Source: Myxococcales bacterium
Lineage (GTDB): Bacteria > Myxococcota_A > Polyangia > Haliangiales > Haliangiaceae
Direction of reading: 5' to 3'
Assembly (NCBI GenBank): GCA_016794525.1
Contig: JAEUJY010000021.1
Location: forward strand, 23,097 to 87,096
Length of the DNA: 64,000 nucleotides
Part shown: positions 28,227 to 36,484 of the stretch, in pieces
Layout: each line of letters begins with the position of its first letter
Numbering within the stretch: position 1 is the first letter of the stretch
Translations under genes and position numbers: made by a program
The notes under the pieces: model-generated
Seen by the model: only the letters and a program-made list of their open reading frames with translations
The model's database searches: none
Told to the model about the DNA's origin: nothing

Positions 28227-28607
28227 ATGACGATGCTTCCGGCGACCAGCCTGGCGATGGCGGCGACGCGGTTCGACGCCGACGGGATGAACGGGGCGGC
28301 GCGAGGGCGGCGGCGTGACGCGGCGCACTTCGCGCTGCGTGAGGGCGGGGGCGCGATCGTGCGCGGCGTGGTGCGAGATCGCACGAGCGGCGCGCCGGTG
28401 GCGGGGGTGATCGTGGTCGCCGTGTCGGGGTCGCGCCGGGTGAGCGCGACGACGGCGGCGGATGGCAGCTATGCGCTCGAGGTCGAGACCGGGGCGTGGA
28501 CGCTGACGTTCGATGTCGGCTGGGGCGTGATCACGCGGCGACCCGAGCCGGCGGCGCGCGGATGGGTGAGGATCGTGAATCAGGTGGTGGAGGCGGGCAT
28601 GCGGTAG
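28227..28607 (+). CDS. small carboxypeptidase-regulatory-like domain protein
   Basis: A 126-residue reading frame from ATG at 28227; a GTG at 28191 is possible. Residues ~45-115 match a carboxypeptidase-D regulatory-like beta domain (IVRGVVRDRTSGAPVAGVIVV, SATTAADGSYALEVETGAW). This module usually sits at the N-terminus of TonB-dependent receptors and other surface proteins. The residues before it do not form a convincing signal peptide. The module alone is unusual, so this may be a relic of a larger gene. The same module occurs inside the DUF4139 protein encoded just downstream, suggesting recombination between them. Confidence 0.45.
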   Translation: MTMLPATSLAMAATRFDADGMNGAARGRRRDAAHFALREGGGAIVRGVVRDRTSGAPVAGVIVVAVSGSRRVSATTAADGSYALEVETGAWTLTFDVGWGVITRRPEPAARGWVRIVNQVVEAGMR

Positions 28608-28614
28608 GTGCGCG

Positions 28615-28910
28615 TGTGGCTGGGACCGCGGCCGGGACCGCGACGGCGACCGGGACCGCGGCCGCGACGGCGACCGCGGCCGCGACGGCGACCGGGACCG
28701 CGGCCGCGACGGCGACCGGGACCGCGACGGCGACCGGAGCCGGAGTCGGAGTCGGTGCCGGAGCCGGAGCCGGAGCCGGAGTCGGAGTCGGAGCCGGAGC
28801 CGGAGTCGGAGCCGGAGACGGAGACGGAGACGGTGACGGAGCCGGTGACGGAGTCGGAGCCGGAGTCGGAAACGGTGACGGAGTCGGAGCCGGTGACGGG
28901 GCTCGGGGAT
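28615..28910. repeat. two adjoining short-period repeat tracts
   Basis: 28615-28735 consists of units built from GGGACCGCG, GCCGCGACGGCGACC and close variants. 28736-28910 is a six-base tract (GGAGCC, GGAGTC, GGAGAC, GGTGAC). All frames stay open through them. The six-base tract is close to the reverse complement of the Pro/Thr/Ser-coding tract at 29699-29775 inside the next gene, so related repeats lie in inverted orientation about 900 bp apart. The DNA from 28911 to 29018 after the tract is the leader of the next gene. Confidence 0.85.
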
Positions 28911-29018
28911 CGGGGCTGTCGCACGGTGCGGGGGCCGGGCGGCGGCGTGTCACGGGGCGTGAGCCATGGCGATCGATCGATCGGGGGTCGGGCGCGTGGA
29001 GGCGGCAGGAGGTTCTAC

Positions 29019-31583
29019 ATGCGTCGAGGTATCTCGCTGGCGCTGGTCGTCGGCATGGTCGCGGGGTGCGGGGGGCGGCTGCGCCATGTCGCGGTGGATC
29101 GCGTGCCGCTGGGCAAGGTGGTCGTGTACCGCAACGGCGTGGCGTTCTATGAGCGGCGGGCGCGGGTGGTGGGCGGCAAGGTGCGGGTGCGCGTGCCGCG
29201 GGAGCGCGTCGATGACTTCTTGAAGTCGCTGACGGTGGTCGACGCGGCGTCGGGGCGGGCGCTGCCGGTGACGTTCCCGCGTCGGCAGGCGGCGGACGCT
29301 GCGGTGATCGACATGGAGCTCGACGTCGGCGGCGGCGCGGCCGACGTGGTGATGACCTACATCACCGACGCGGCGGCGTGGAAGCCGAGCTACCGGCTGG
29401 TGCTGGGCGACGACGACGCGGCGATGCTCGAGAGCTGGGCGGTGGTCGACAACCAGTCGGGCGAGGACTGGAACGACGTGGCGATCGGCGTCGGGGCCAG
29501 CGCGGCGATGTCGTTCCGCTACGACCTGTGGAGCGTGCGCACGGTCGATCGCGCGACGCTCGCGCAGGACGAGGTGTTCGCGGTGGCGCCGCCGACCGCG
29601 GTGAGCCCCTACGGCGGTGACGGGACCGCGGTCGCCGCGGCGACGCCGCTGGTGACGCTGGACGCCGACGAGATCCGCGGCGCGAGCGCCGGGGCACCGA
29701 CCCCATCGCCGACCCCGTCTCCGACCCCGACTCCGTCTCCGTCTCCGACCCCGTCTCCGTCCCCGTCTCCGTCGGTGACCCCGCAGGTGATCCCGTACGA
29801 CGGCGGTGGCACCGCCACGACCGGCACGATCCAGGGCCGGGTCACGGATACGATCGCCGGCGACGCGATCGCCGGGGTGACCGTGGACGCGCGCGGCCCG
29901 GCCGGTTCCGGGACTGCGATCACCGAGGAAGATGGCAGCTACCGCATCGTCGGGCTCGCGCCCGGCGAGTACATGTTGACGTTCTTCCTGGGCGAGGCCC
30001 AGTTCGCGCGCCCCGGCGTCCGGGTCGTGGTCAACAAGACCACGCCGGTGTTCCAGAAGCTCAACCCGGAGCTGCCGGTCACCGAGATCATCGAACTCCA
30101 AGGCCGCATGCCGGCGATCGATCCGACCTCGACCACGCAGGGCATCACGATCGATCAGGACTACACGCGGAACATCCCGGTGCCGGGGCGCACGTTCGGG
30201 GCCACGCTCGGCACCGCTGCCGGGCGCAGCGACGACGATGGCGACGCGCCACGATCGCCGCCGCCGCCGCCACCGGATCCGTACGCGCAGGTGCGCCTGG
30301 GCGATCAGAAGCTGAAGGAGGTCGCGGCGGGGCTGATCAAGGACCGTCGCCCGGTGGTGGTGCAGGGCTTCGCGGCGCCCGGCGAGCTCGCGCCCGAGCG
30401 CGCGGCGCTGGCCCGCGCCAACCTGGTGCGCAACCAGCTGATCGACGCCGGGGTCGCGCCGGCGCGGGTCGGCGTGGCCAGCGCCGGCGTCGGCGCGCGC
30501 GCGATGGTGCAGATCGTCGCCGGCACCGCGGGCCACGCCGAGACCCGGGCCGCGGCGCCGCGCGCCGAGGTCAGCGCCGACGCGCCGCCGATCGGCGAGA
30601 GCCTGTTCGCGGCGCCGACGACGGTGCGGGTCGCGAACGGGCAGAGCACGATGGTGTCGGTGCTGCGCGCGCCGACCACCGGCCGCGAGGTCTACCTCTA
30701 CGACGGCGACGGCGAGCGCGGCAACGCGCGGTTCGCGTTCAAGGCGGTGCGGATCGCCAACCCGACCGGCGCGACGCTGGAGGCCGGGCCGATCACGGTC
30801 TACGGCGCTGGCCGCTACGTCGGCGAGGGCCTGGCCGGCGCGATCGCGCCCCACGCCGCCGCGGTGGTGCCGTACGCGCTCGACCGGCAGATCGTCGTGG
30901 CCCGCGAGCGCGCCACCGCCGACGAGCTGGCGCGGCTGACCTCGGTCGCGCGCGGCGTGGCGACCGCCGAGGTCCAGCACCTGCGCACGACGACGTTGAC
31001 GATCACCAGCCGGCTGCGCACGCCGACGACGGTCTACGTGCGGCACCCGGTCGAGGCCGGCTGGACGCTGCTCGAGCCAGGCGTGCCCCGCGAGCGCGAC
31101 GGCGACCACGTGCTGCTCGCGGTCGAGCTGCCGGCCGGCGCGACCCGCGCGCTGGCGCTGCGCGAGGCGACGCCGATGACCCGGCGGCTGGCCTTCACCG
31201 ACGCGGCGGCGGTCGACGAGCTGCGGCTGTTCGTCGACAGCGGCCGGGCCAGCGGGGCGCTGCGGCAGCAGCTCGCGGCGTTCCTCGCGGCCCACGCGGC
31301 GCTGATCGACGCCACCGAGCGCGCCGCCGGGCTGCGCGAGCGCGCGGCCGAGTACCGCGCGCGCCAGGCCGAGCTGATGGCGCAGCTGGTGGCGCTGCGC
31401 AAGCTCCAGAGCGCGGCGGTGCTCAGCCGGACGCTGGCGGCCAAGCTCGCGGACATCGCCACCCGGCTGCAGGAGACGACGCTGGCGATCACGACGGCCG
31501 ACGACGCGGTGACGCTGCGCCGGGTGGACCTGGCCGACGCGATCGCGCTGGTGCACCTCGACGACGCGCTGGCGGCGCGCTGA
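29019..31583 (+). CDS. DUF4139-family lipoprotein carrying TonB-receptor N-terminal modules (paralogue 2 of 3)
   Basis: An 854-residue protein; ATG at 29019 with a full AGGAGG 6 nt upstream. Lipobox VVGMVAGC gives Cys17. The order is: DUF4139 N-terminal beta domain (VPLGKVVVYRNGVAFYERRA), a Pro/Thr/Ser repeat linker (~227-253), and a carboxypeptidase-regulatory module (TGTIQGRVTDTIAGDAIAG, ~265-340). Then comes a TonB-receptor plug-start signature (IDPTSTTQGITIDQDY, NIPVPGRTFGATLGTAAG, ~360-400). A Pro-rich spacer, an OmpA-like segment (VVVQGFAAPGELAP, ANLVRNQLIDAG) and the DUF4139 core with C-terminal coiled coil complete it. The receptor-like inserts end before any beta-barrel. Function unknown; probably exported and lipid-anchored. 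Confidence 0.8.
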   Translation: MRRGISLALVVGMVAGCGGRLRHVAVDRVPLGKVVVYRNGVAFYERRARVVGGKVRVRVPRERVDDFLKSLTVVDAASGRALPVTFPRRQAADAAVIDMELDVGGGAADVVMTYITDAAAWKPSYRLVLGDDDAAMLESWAVVDNQSGEDWNDVAIGVGASAAMSFRYDLWSVRTVDRATLAQDEVFAVAPPTAVSPYGGDGTAVAAATPLVTLDADEIRGASAGAPTPSPTPSPTPTPSPSPTPSPSPSPSVTPQVIPYDGGGTATTGTIQGRVTDTIAGDAIAGVTVDARGPAGSGTAITEEDGSYRIVGLAPGEYMLTFFLGEAQFARPGVRVVVNKTTPVFQKLNPELPVTEIIELQGRMPAIDPTSTTQGITIDQDYTRNIPVPGRTFGATLGTAAGRSDDDGDAPRSPPPPPPDPYAQVRLGDQKLKEVAAGLIKDRRPVVVQGFAAPGELAPERAALARANLVRNQLIDAGVAPARVGVASAGVGARAMVQIVAGTAGHAETRAAAPRAEVSADAPPIGESLFAAPTTVRVANGQSTMVSVLRAPTTGREVYLYDGDGERGNARFAFKAVRIANPTGATLEAGPITVYGAGRYVGEGLAGAIAPHAAAVVPYALDRQIVVARERATADELARLTSVARGVATAEVQHLRTTTLTITSRLRTPTTVYVRHPVEAGWTLLEPGVPRERDGDHVLLAVELPAGATRALALREATPMTRRLAFTDAAAVDELRLFVDSGRASGALRQQLAAFLAAHAALIDATERAAGLRERAAEYRARQAELMAQLVALRKLQSAAVLSRTLAAKLADIATRLQETTLAITTADDAVTLRRVDLADAIALVHLDDALAAR

Positions 31584-31691
31584 TCGTCACTGTCGCACCC
31601 CGCGCTGGCCGGGTCGCAGCGGGCCAGCAGCGGTGAGCCACGGGCGGGGACCCGATCGGCGTCCGGCGCGTGAACCCGAGCAGGAGGAACC

Positions 31692-33911
31692 ATGCGTCAC
31701 TGCCTGTCCCTGTCGCTCTTGCTCGCCGCGCTCGCCGCCTGCGGGCCCCGCGCGCCCCGCCACGTCGCCGTCGACAAGGTGCCGCTCGGCAAGGTCGTCG
31801 TCTACCGCAACGGCGTCGCGTTCTACGAGCGCCGCGCCCAGGTCGCCGGCGGCAAGCTGACGGTGCGGGTGCCGCGCGAGCGGGTCGACGACTTCCTGAA
31901 GTCGCTGACGGTGGTCGACGCCCGCACCCAGACGCCGCTGCCGGTGTCGTTCCCGCGGCGGCAGGCCGACGACGCGCCGGTGATCGACATGCAGCTCGAC
32001 GTCGGCGGCGTGGTCGGCGATCGCGCCGACGTCGTGATGACCTACGTCACCGACGCCGCGGCGTGGAAACCCAGCTACCGGCTGGTGCTGGGCAAGGACG
32101 ACGGCGCGATGCTCGAGGGCTGGGCGGTGGTCGACAACCTGTCGGGCGAGGACTGGAAGGACGTCGTCGTCGGCGTCGGCTCGAGCTCGGCGATGTCGTT
32201 CCGCTACGACCTGTGGAGCGTGCGCACGGTCGATCGCGCCGAGCTGTCGCCCGAGGAGGCGTTCGCGATCGCGCCGCCGACCGCGGTCAGCCCGTACGGC
32301 GGCAGCGCCGGACCGCAGGCCGCCGAGCAGAACGTGCTGACCCTCGACGCCGAGGAGATCCGCGGCAACGCGACGCTCACCGAGGACTACACCAAGAACA
32401 TCCCGGTCGGGCGCACGTTCGAGAGCGTGCTCGGGACCGCGGCCGGCAGCCAGGGCGATCAGCTCGGCGGGTCGTTCTCGGGCTCGACGTCGCTCGAGAA
32501 CACCTACGTCGTCGACGGCATCAACACCACCGATCGCGCGCCGACGATCGATCCGACGTCGACCAGCCAGGGCGTCACGCTCCAGCCGCCGCCGCCCGAC
32601 CCGTACGCGTCGGTCAAGCTCGGCGACGAGAAGCTCGGCCAGGTGTCGAGCGCGCTGATCAAGCAGCGGCAGTACGTCGTGGTCCAGGGCTACGCCGCGC
32701 CCGGCGAGCGCGACGGCGACAAGGTCGCGCTCGAGCGCGCCAACCTGGTGCGCAACCAGCTGATCGACGCCGGCGTCGCGCCGGGCCGGGTGCGGGTGGC
32801 GTCGGGCGGCGTCGGCGCGCGGGCGTCGGTGGCGATCCTCACCGAGGCGGCGCCTGCCGAGGCCGCGGCCAAGGCGGCGTCGGTCGCCGACACCAGCGAC
32901 GCCGCGCCGGTCGGCGAGAGCCTGTTCTCGTCGGGCACGCCGATGACCGTCGGCGACGGCACCAGCGCGATGGTGTCGGTGCTGCGGGCCAAGACCACCG
33001 GCCGCGAGGCGTACCTCTACGACGGCCTCGGCGAGCGCGGCAACGCGCGGTTCGCGTTCAAGGCGGTGCGGCTGGAGAACCCGACCGACTCGACGCTCGA
33101 GGCCGGGCCGATCACGGTCTACGGCGAGGGCCGATACGTCGGCGAGGGCCTGACCGACGCGGTCGCGCCCCACGCCGCGGTGGTCATCCCCTACGCGCTC
33201 GATCGGCAGATCGTCGTCGACGCTGGCGGCGGCACCCACGACGAGCTGTCGCGGCTGCTGACGCTCGAGCGCGGCATCCTCACCGCCGAGGTCCAGCACA
33301 TCCGCACCCGCACGCTCACCCTGACCAGCCGGCTGCGCGGCCCGTCGACGGTGTACGTCCGCCACGCGATCGAGCCGGGCTGGCAGCTGCTCGACACGCC
33401 GCTGCCGATCGAGCGGGTCGGCGACGCGCTCTTGGTCGCGGTCGAGCTGGGCGCCGGCGAGACCAAGCAGATCGAGCTGCGCGAGGCGACGCCCTTGACC
33501 CGGCGCCTCGAGCTGGGCGCCAGCGACACGCTCGATCAGCTCGCGGTCTACGTGCAGAGCGATCGGCCGACGTCGGCGCTCAAGAAGCAGCTCGAGGCGA
33601 TCCTGGCGATCCACCGCGAGCTGTTCGACACGGTCGACAAGATCGCCAGCCTGCGCGAGCGCGCCGCCGAGTACCGGGATCGTCAGGCCGAGCTGACCGG
33701 CCAGCTGATGAGCCTGCGCAAGGTCAAGACCGCCGCCGCGCTGTCGACCCAGCTCGCCGAGAAGGCCGCCGACATGGCGACCCGCCTGCAGGCGACGACG
33801 CTGGCGATCGTCGACGCCCAGGATCGCATCATGCTGATGCGCGTGCAGTTCGCCGACGCGCTGGCCGAGCTGCACCTCGCCGACGTCTCGACCATCGCGG
33901 CCGCGCCCTGA
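31692..33911 (+). CDS. DUF4139-family lipoprotein with rearranged TonB-plug segment (paralogue 3 of 3)
   Basis: A 739-residue protein; ATG at 31692 with AGGAGG 4 nt upstream. Lipobox LLAALAAC gives Cys17. It is close to paralogue 2 over the DUF4139 regions. Between them (residues ~217-300) is a TonB-receptor plug-like segment (LTEDYTKNIPVGRTFESVLG, GSFSGSTSLENTYVVDGINT) followed, not preceded, by IDPTSTSQGVTL. In ordinary receptors and in paralogue 2 the IDPTST motif comes first, so the segment order is permuted here. An OmpA-like piece, the core (VRLENPTDSTLEAGPITVYG, ALDRQIVVDAGG) and a C-terminal coiled coil follow. It lies 108 bp downstream of paralogue 2, probably a tandem duplication. 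Confidence 0.8.
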   Translation: MRHCLSLSLLLAALAACGPRAPRHVAVDKVPLGKVVVYRNGVAFYERRAQVAGGKLTVRVPRERVDDFLKSLTVVDARTQTPLPVSFPRRQADDAPVIDMQLDVGGVVGDRADVVMTYVTDAAAWKPSYRLVLGKDDGAMLEGWAVVDNLSGEDWKDVVVGVGSSSAMSFRYDLWSVRTVDRAELSPEEAFAIAPPTAVSPYGGSAGPQAAEQNVLTLDAEEIRGNATLTEDYTKNIPVGRTFESVLGTAAGSQGDQLGGSFSGSTSLENTYVVDGINTTDRAPTIDPTSTSQGVTLQPPPPDPYASVKLGDEKLGQVSSALIKQRQYVVVQGYAAPGERDGDKVALERANLVRNQLIDAGVAPGRVRVASGGVGARASVAILTEAAPAEAAAKAASVADTSDAAPVGESLFSSGTPMTVGDGTSAMVSVLRAKTTGREAYLYDGLGERGNARFAFKAVRLENPTDSTLEAGPITVYGEGRYVGEGLTDAVAPHAAVVIPYALDRQIVVDAGGGTHDELSRLLTLERGILTAEVQHIRTRTLTLTSRLRGPSTVYVRHAIEPGWQLLDTPLPIERVGDALLVAVELGAGETKQIELREATPLTRRLELGASDTLDQLAVYVQSDRPTSALKKQLEAILAIHRELFDTVDKIASLRERAAEYRDRQAELTGQLMSLRKVKTAAALSTQLAEKAADMATRLQATTLAIVDAQDRIMLMRVQFADALAELHLADVSTIAAAP

Positions 33912-33982
33912 CGCGATGCGTCGCCGCGGCTGGCCAGCCCCGTCGTCAGATCGGGCGGGCGGGTCGCGCGTCGGTAGCGTCC

Positions 33983-35047
33983 ATGCCCGCTGCCACCGGC
34001 CTCGCCTTCGACGACCACCCGGGATTTCATCGAGTTGCGCTGGCGACCGGGGGCGCGGCGACGGTCGGAGCGGCGGCGGCGGCGCTGGGGCCGGCGACGA
34101 TCGCCGGGGTGCCGGGCGCGATCGTCGGCGCGCTGGTGGGCATCGCGGCGGGGCTGTCGTGGGCCGAGCGGCCGACCTCGGCGCTGCGGATGGGGGCCCG
34201 GCTGTGCGCGATCGCCGCCGGCGTGGGCGCGGCGTCGGTGGCCGGCAGCTGGACGCTGACGCCGCTGGCGCTGGCCGCGGTCTTGATCATCGGCGCGCCG
34301 CGCGCGCGCCTGGCCTGGGCCGCGCCGATCGCCGCGCTGGCCGCGGCCGCCGCGGTGTGGGCCGCCGATCGCGTGCTCGGCGCCGCGGCGCTGGCCAGCT
34401 GGTCGGCGCCGGCGATCGACGCGGCGAGCGGCCTGTTCCTGGGCAGCATCGCCGCCGGCGCGCTGGCCGGTCGCCACCTCGCGGTGCAGGCCGATCCGAT
34501 CCTCGCCGCGTGGCGCGCGCTGCCGCCGCTGGCCGGCGAGCCCAAGGCGCTGGCCGAGCGCGGCCTGGCGATCTGGCACGACACCCAGACGATGCGCGCC
34601 GACGATCGCGCGCTGGTGGCCGGCGGCCTGACGACCCTGTTCGCGGTGGCGGCCAAGGCCTCGACCGCGCCGGCGATCGACGCCGCCAGCATCGACGCGC
34701 GGATCGCCGAGCTCGACCTGCGCATCGCGGCGTGCACCGACGCGATCGCGGCGGCGCAGTTCAAGGACGCCCGCGCGGCGCTGGCCGATCAGCAGCGCTA
34801 CGCCGCGTCGGTGGCGGCGTCGCGCGAGCGCATCGTCGCCCGCATGCACCACTGCGTCGCGACCCTCGAGACGTTCCGGCTGGCGTGCGCCCACGCCGAC
34901 GCCTCGGCCGCCGCCCGCGAGGCCGCCGACGCGCGCACCGCGGTGGCGGTGCTCGCCGATCTGTCCGACGGGCTGTCCGAGGCCGCGCGCGCGACCACCG
35001 CGACCGACGAGCCGGCCGCGCTGCCGGCGCCCGCCGCCGCGTCGTAA
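33983..35047 (+). CDS. hypothetical membrane protein with C-terminal helical domain
   Basis: A 354-residue protein starting with ATG at 33983. Residues ~20-165 hold four to five short hydrophobic, Gly/Ala-rich segments. Residues ~180-335 are a charged, mostly helical cytoplasmic domain (DTQTMRADDRALVAGG, IDARIAELDLRIAACTDAI) with coiled-coil character, and the tail is Ala/Pro-rich. I recognise no family. It lies 71 bp after DUF4139 paralogue 3 and 59 bp before the TPR gene on the same strand, so co-transcription is possible. Confidence 0.65.
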   Translation: MPAATGLAFDDHPGFHRVALATGGAATVGAAAAALGPATIAGVPGAIVGALVGIAAGLSWAERPTSALRMGARLCAIAAGVGAASVAGSWTLTPLALAAVLIIGAPRARLAWAAPIAALAAAAAVWAADRVLGAAALASWSAPAIDAASGLFLGSIAAGALAGRHLAVQADPILAAWRALPPLAGEPKALAERGLAIWHDTQTMRADDRALVAGGLTTLFAVAAKASTAPAIDAASIDARIAELDLRIAACTDAIAAAQFKDARAALADQQRYAASVAASRERIVARMHHCVATLETFRLACAHADASAAAREAADARTAVAVLADLSDGLSEAARATTATDEPAALPAPAAAS

Positions 35048-35106
35048 CCGCGGCGGGGCTCGGCGCCACTGGCGATGGTAGGCTCACCGGCCAGGAGGCT
35101 CGCCCC

Positions 35107-36033
35107 ATGCGTCCCATCGTCTCGCTCCGCTCGCTCCGCGCTGTCCTCGGCGCCAGCCTCGTCGCCGTCGCCCTGGCCGCCGCGCCCGCCGCGGCGGACG
35201 ACGCCGGCGCGCTCTACAAACAGGGCATCAGCTGGAAGAACCAGGGCAAGGACGACGAGGCGATCGCCGCGTTCGAGAAGACGGTCGCCGCCGATCCCAG
35301 GCACGGCATGGCGTGGGCCTCGCTCGGCCACCTGTACAAGAAGAAGAAGATGTTCCCGCAGGCGGTCGACGCCTACGAGCACGCGACGCAGATCCTGACC
35401 AAGGACGCGACGGTGTGGTCGAACCTGGGCATGGCGTACTACCGGGTCGATCGGCTCGACGACGCGCTCGCGGCGCTGCAGACGTCGTGCAAGCTCGACC
35501 CCAAGCAGGCCGACGTGTTCTCGAACATCGGCGTGATCAAGCGCAAGAAGGGCGACGCCGAAGGCGCGCTCAAGGCGCTCGAGTGGGCGGTCAAGCTGGC
35601 GCCGGGCGAGCACAGCTACGTCAACAACCTCGGCGTCGCGCAGCGCGCCGCCAACCAGCTCGACGCGGCCGCGGCGTCGTTCGCGAAGGCGATCGAGCTC
35701 AAGCCCGACGTCGCCGAGTACTACTTCAACGCGGCGGTGGTGTTCCGCCGGCAAGAAGAGGTCGAGAAGGCCATCCCGATGTACGAGAAGGCCGTGGGCC
35801 TGGCGCCCGATCACGCCGACGCCTGGTACGACCTCGGCTACATGTACAAGCTGAACCACGAGGACGAGAAGGCGGTGGAGGCCTTCAACACGTTCCTCGA
35901 GCTCAACAAGGGCAAGGACGCCGAGGCGCAGAAGAACGTCGAGGGCGAGGTCATCGCGCTGGGCGGCACGCCGGTGACCGCGCCGCCGAAGGCGACGCCG
36001 AAGAAGTCCCCGAAGAAGCCGAAGAGCAAGTAG
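35107..36033 (+). CDS. exported TPR-repeat protein
   Basis: A 308-residue protein; ATG at 35107 with AGGAGG 8 nt upstream. A cleavable signal peptide (residues 1-~30, ending APAAADD) is followed by six to seven tetratricopeptide repeats. Clear examples are QGKDDEAIAAFEKTVAADPR, FPQAVDAYEHATQIL, LDDALAALQTSCKLDPKQ and VEKAIPMYEKAVGLAPDHAD. The last ~30 residues are Lys/Pro-rich. TPR arrays bind protein partners; the likely location is the periplasm, and the partner is unknown. The stop is followed by the second palindrome array. Confidence 0.85.
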   Translation: MRPIVSLRSLRAVLGASLVAVALAAAPAAADDAGALYKQGISWKNQGKDDEAIAAFEKTVAADPRHGMAWASLGHLYKKKKMFPQAVDAYEHATQILTKDATVWSNLGMAYYRVDRLDDALAALQTSCKLDPKQADVFSNIGVIKRKKGDAEGALKALEWAVKLAPGEHSYVNNLGVAQRAANQLDAAAASFAKAIELKPDVAEYYFNAAVVFRRQEEVEKAIPMYEKAVGLAPDHADAWYDLGYMYKLNHEDEKAVEAFNTFLELNKGKDAEAQKNVEGEVIALGGTPVTAPPKATPKKSPKKPKSK

Positions 36034-36055
36034 GGGAGCGGCGGGGGAGGTGGGG

Positions 36056-36378
36056 CTCCCCACGTAGGACGTCTCCCACGTGGGACGTCGGCAGGCTCTC
36101 CCTCGTGGGATGGCGCCGCAGGCGCTCCCCCGTGGGACGTCGGCAGGCTTCCCGCGTGGGACGTCGCCCGGATCTCCCACGTGGGACGGCGCCCGGAGCT
36201 CCCACGTGGGACGTCGTTCGGATCGCCCACGTGGGACGGCGCCCGGATCTCCCACGTGGGACGTCGCCCGGAACTCCCACGTGGGAAGTCGCCCGGAGCT
36301 CCCCCCAAGGATCGCCCACGTGGGATGGCGCCAGGATCTCCCACGTGGGACGTCGCCCGGATCTCCCACGTGGGAGGT
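36056..36378. repeat. second palindrome array, about 13 units of 25 bp
   Basis: The sequence repeats with a 25-bp period. The unit core is the palindrome TCCCACGTGGGA (for example 36175-36186, 36200-36211) or a one- to two-base variant (CCCTCGTGGG, CCCCCGTGGG, CCCGCGTGGG, CCCACGTAGG toward the left end). The spacer is CGTCGCCCGGATC-like, different from that in the 11133-11310 array, but palindrome and period are the same. The left-hand units are more diverged. One unit near 36300 is displaced by a short insertion. The array lies between the TPR gene and a DNA-repair-type operon. Confidence 0.95.
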
Positions 36379-36484
36379 CGCCCGGAAACCAGGGCCCGAA
36401 CTGCCCGAAATGGCGAGTGTGAATACTGGACCAGTGTTCAGTCACTGATACGATGAGCAGCCCCCCTCGCCCAGGAGCTGCTCG
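36379..36484 (+). promoter_or_regulatory. promoter/operator region of the helicase operon
   Basis: The DNA after the array is AT-richer. It has two adjacent odd-length palindromes, ACTGG-A-CCAGT (36425-36435; near-perfect when extended to GAAT...GTTC) and TCAGT-C-ACTGA (36438-36448). GTGTTCAGTC across the junction resembles the right half (GTTCAG) of the Myxococcus xanthus LexA box as I recall it. AGGAG at 7 nt before the ATG is the ribosome-binding site. Damage-inducible control is a hypothesis. Confidence 0.45.

Noticed and set aside
28608..29018. N-terminal extension of DUF4139 paralogue 2
   Set aside because: An in-frame stretch of Pro/Arg and Glu repeats, but AGGAGG before 29019 and the lipoprotein signal there mark the true start.
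36056..36378. CRISPR array or protein-coding repeat
   Set aside because: Same short palindrome with 25-bp period and similar spacers. The period is not a multiple of three and no start or family supports translation.
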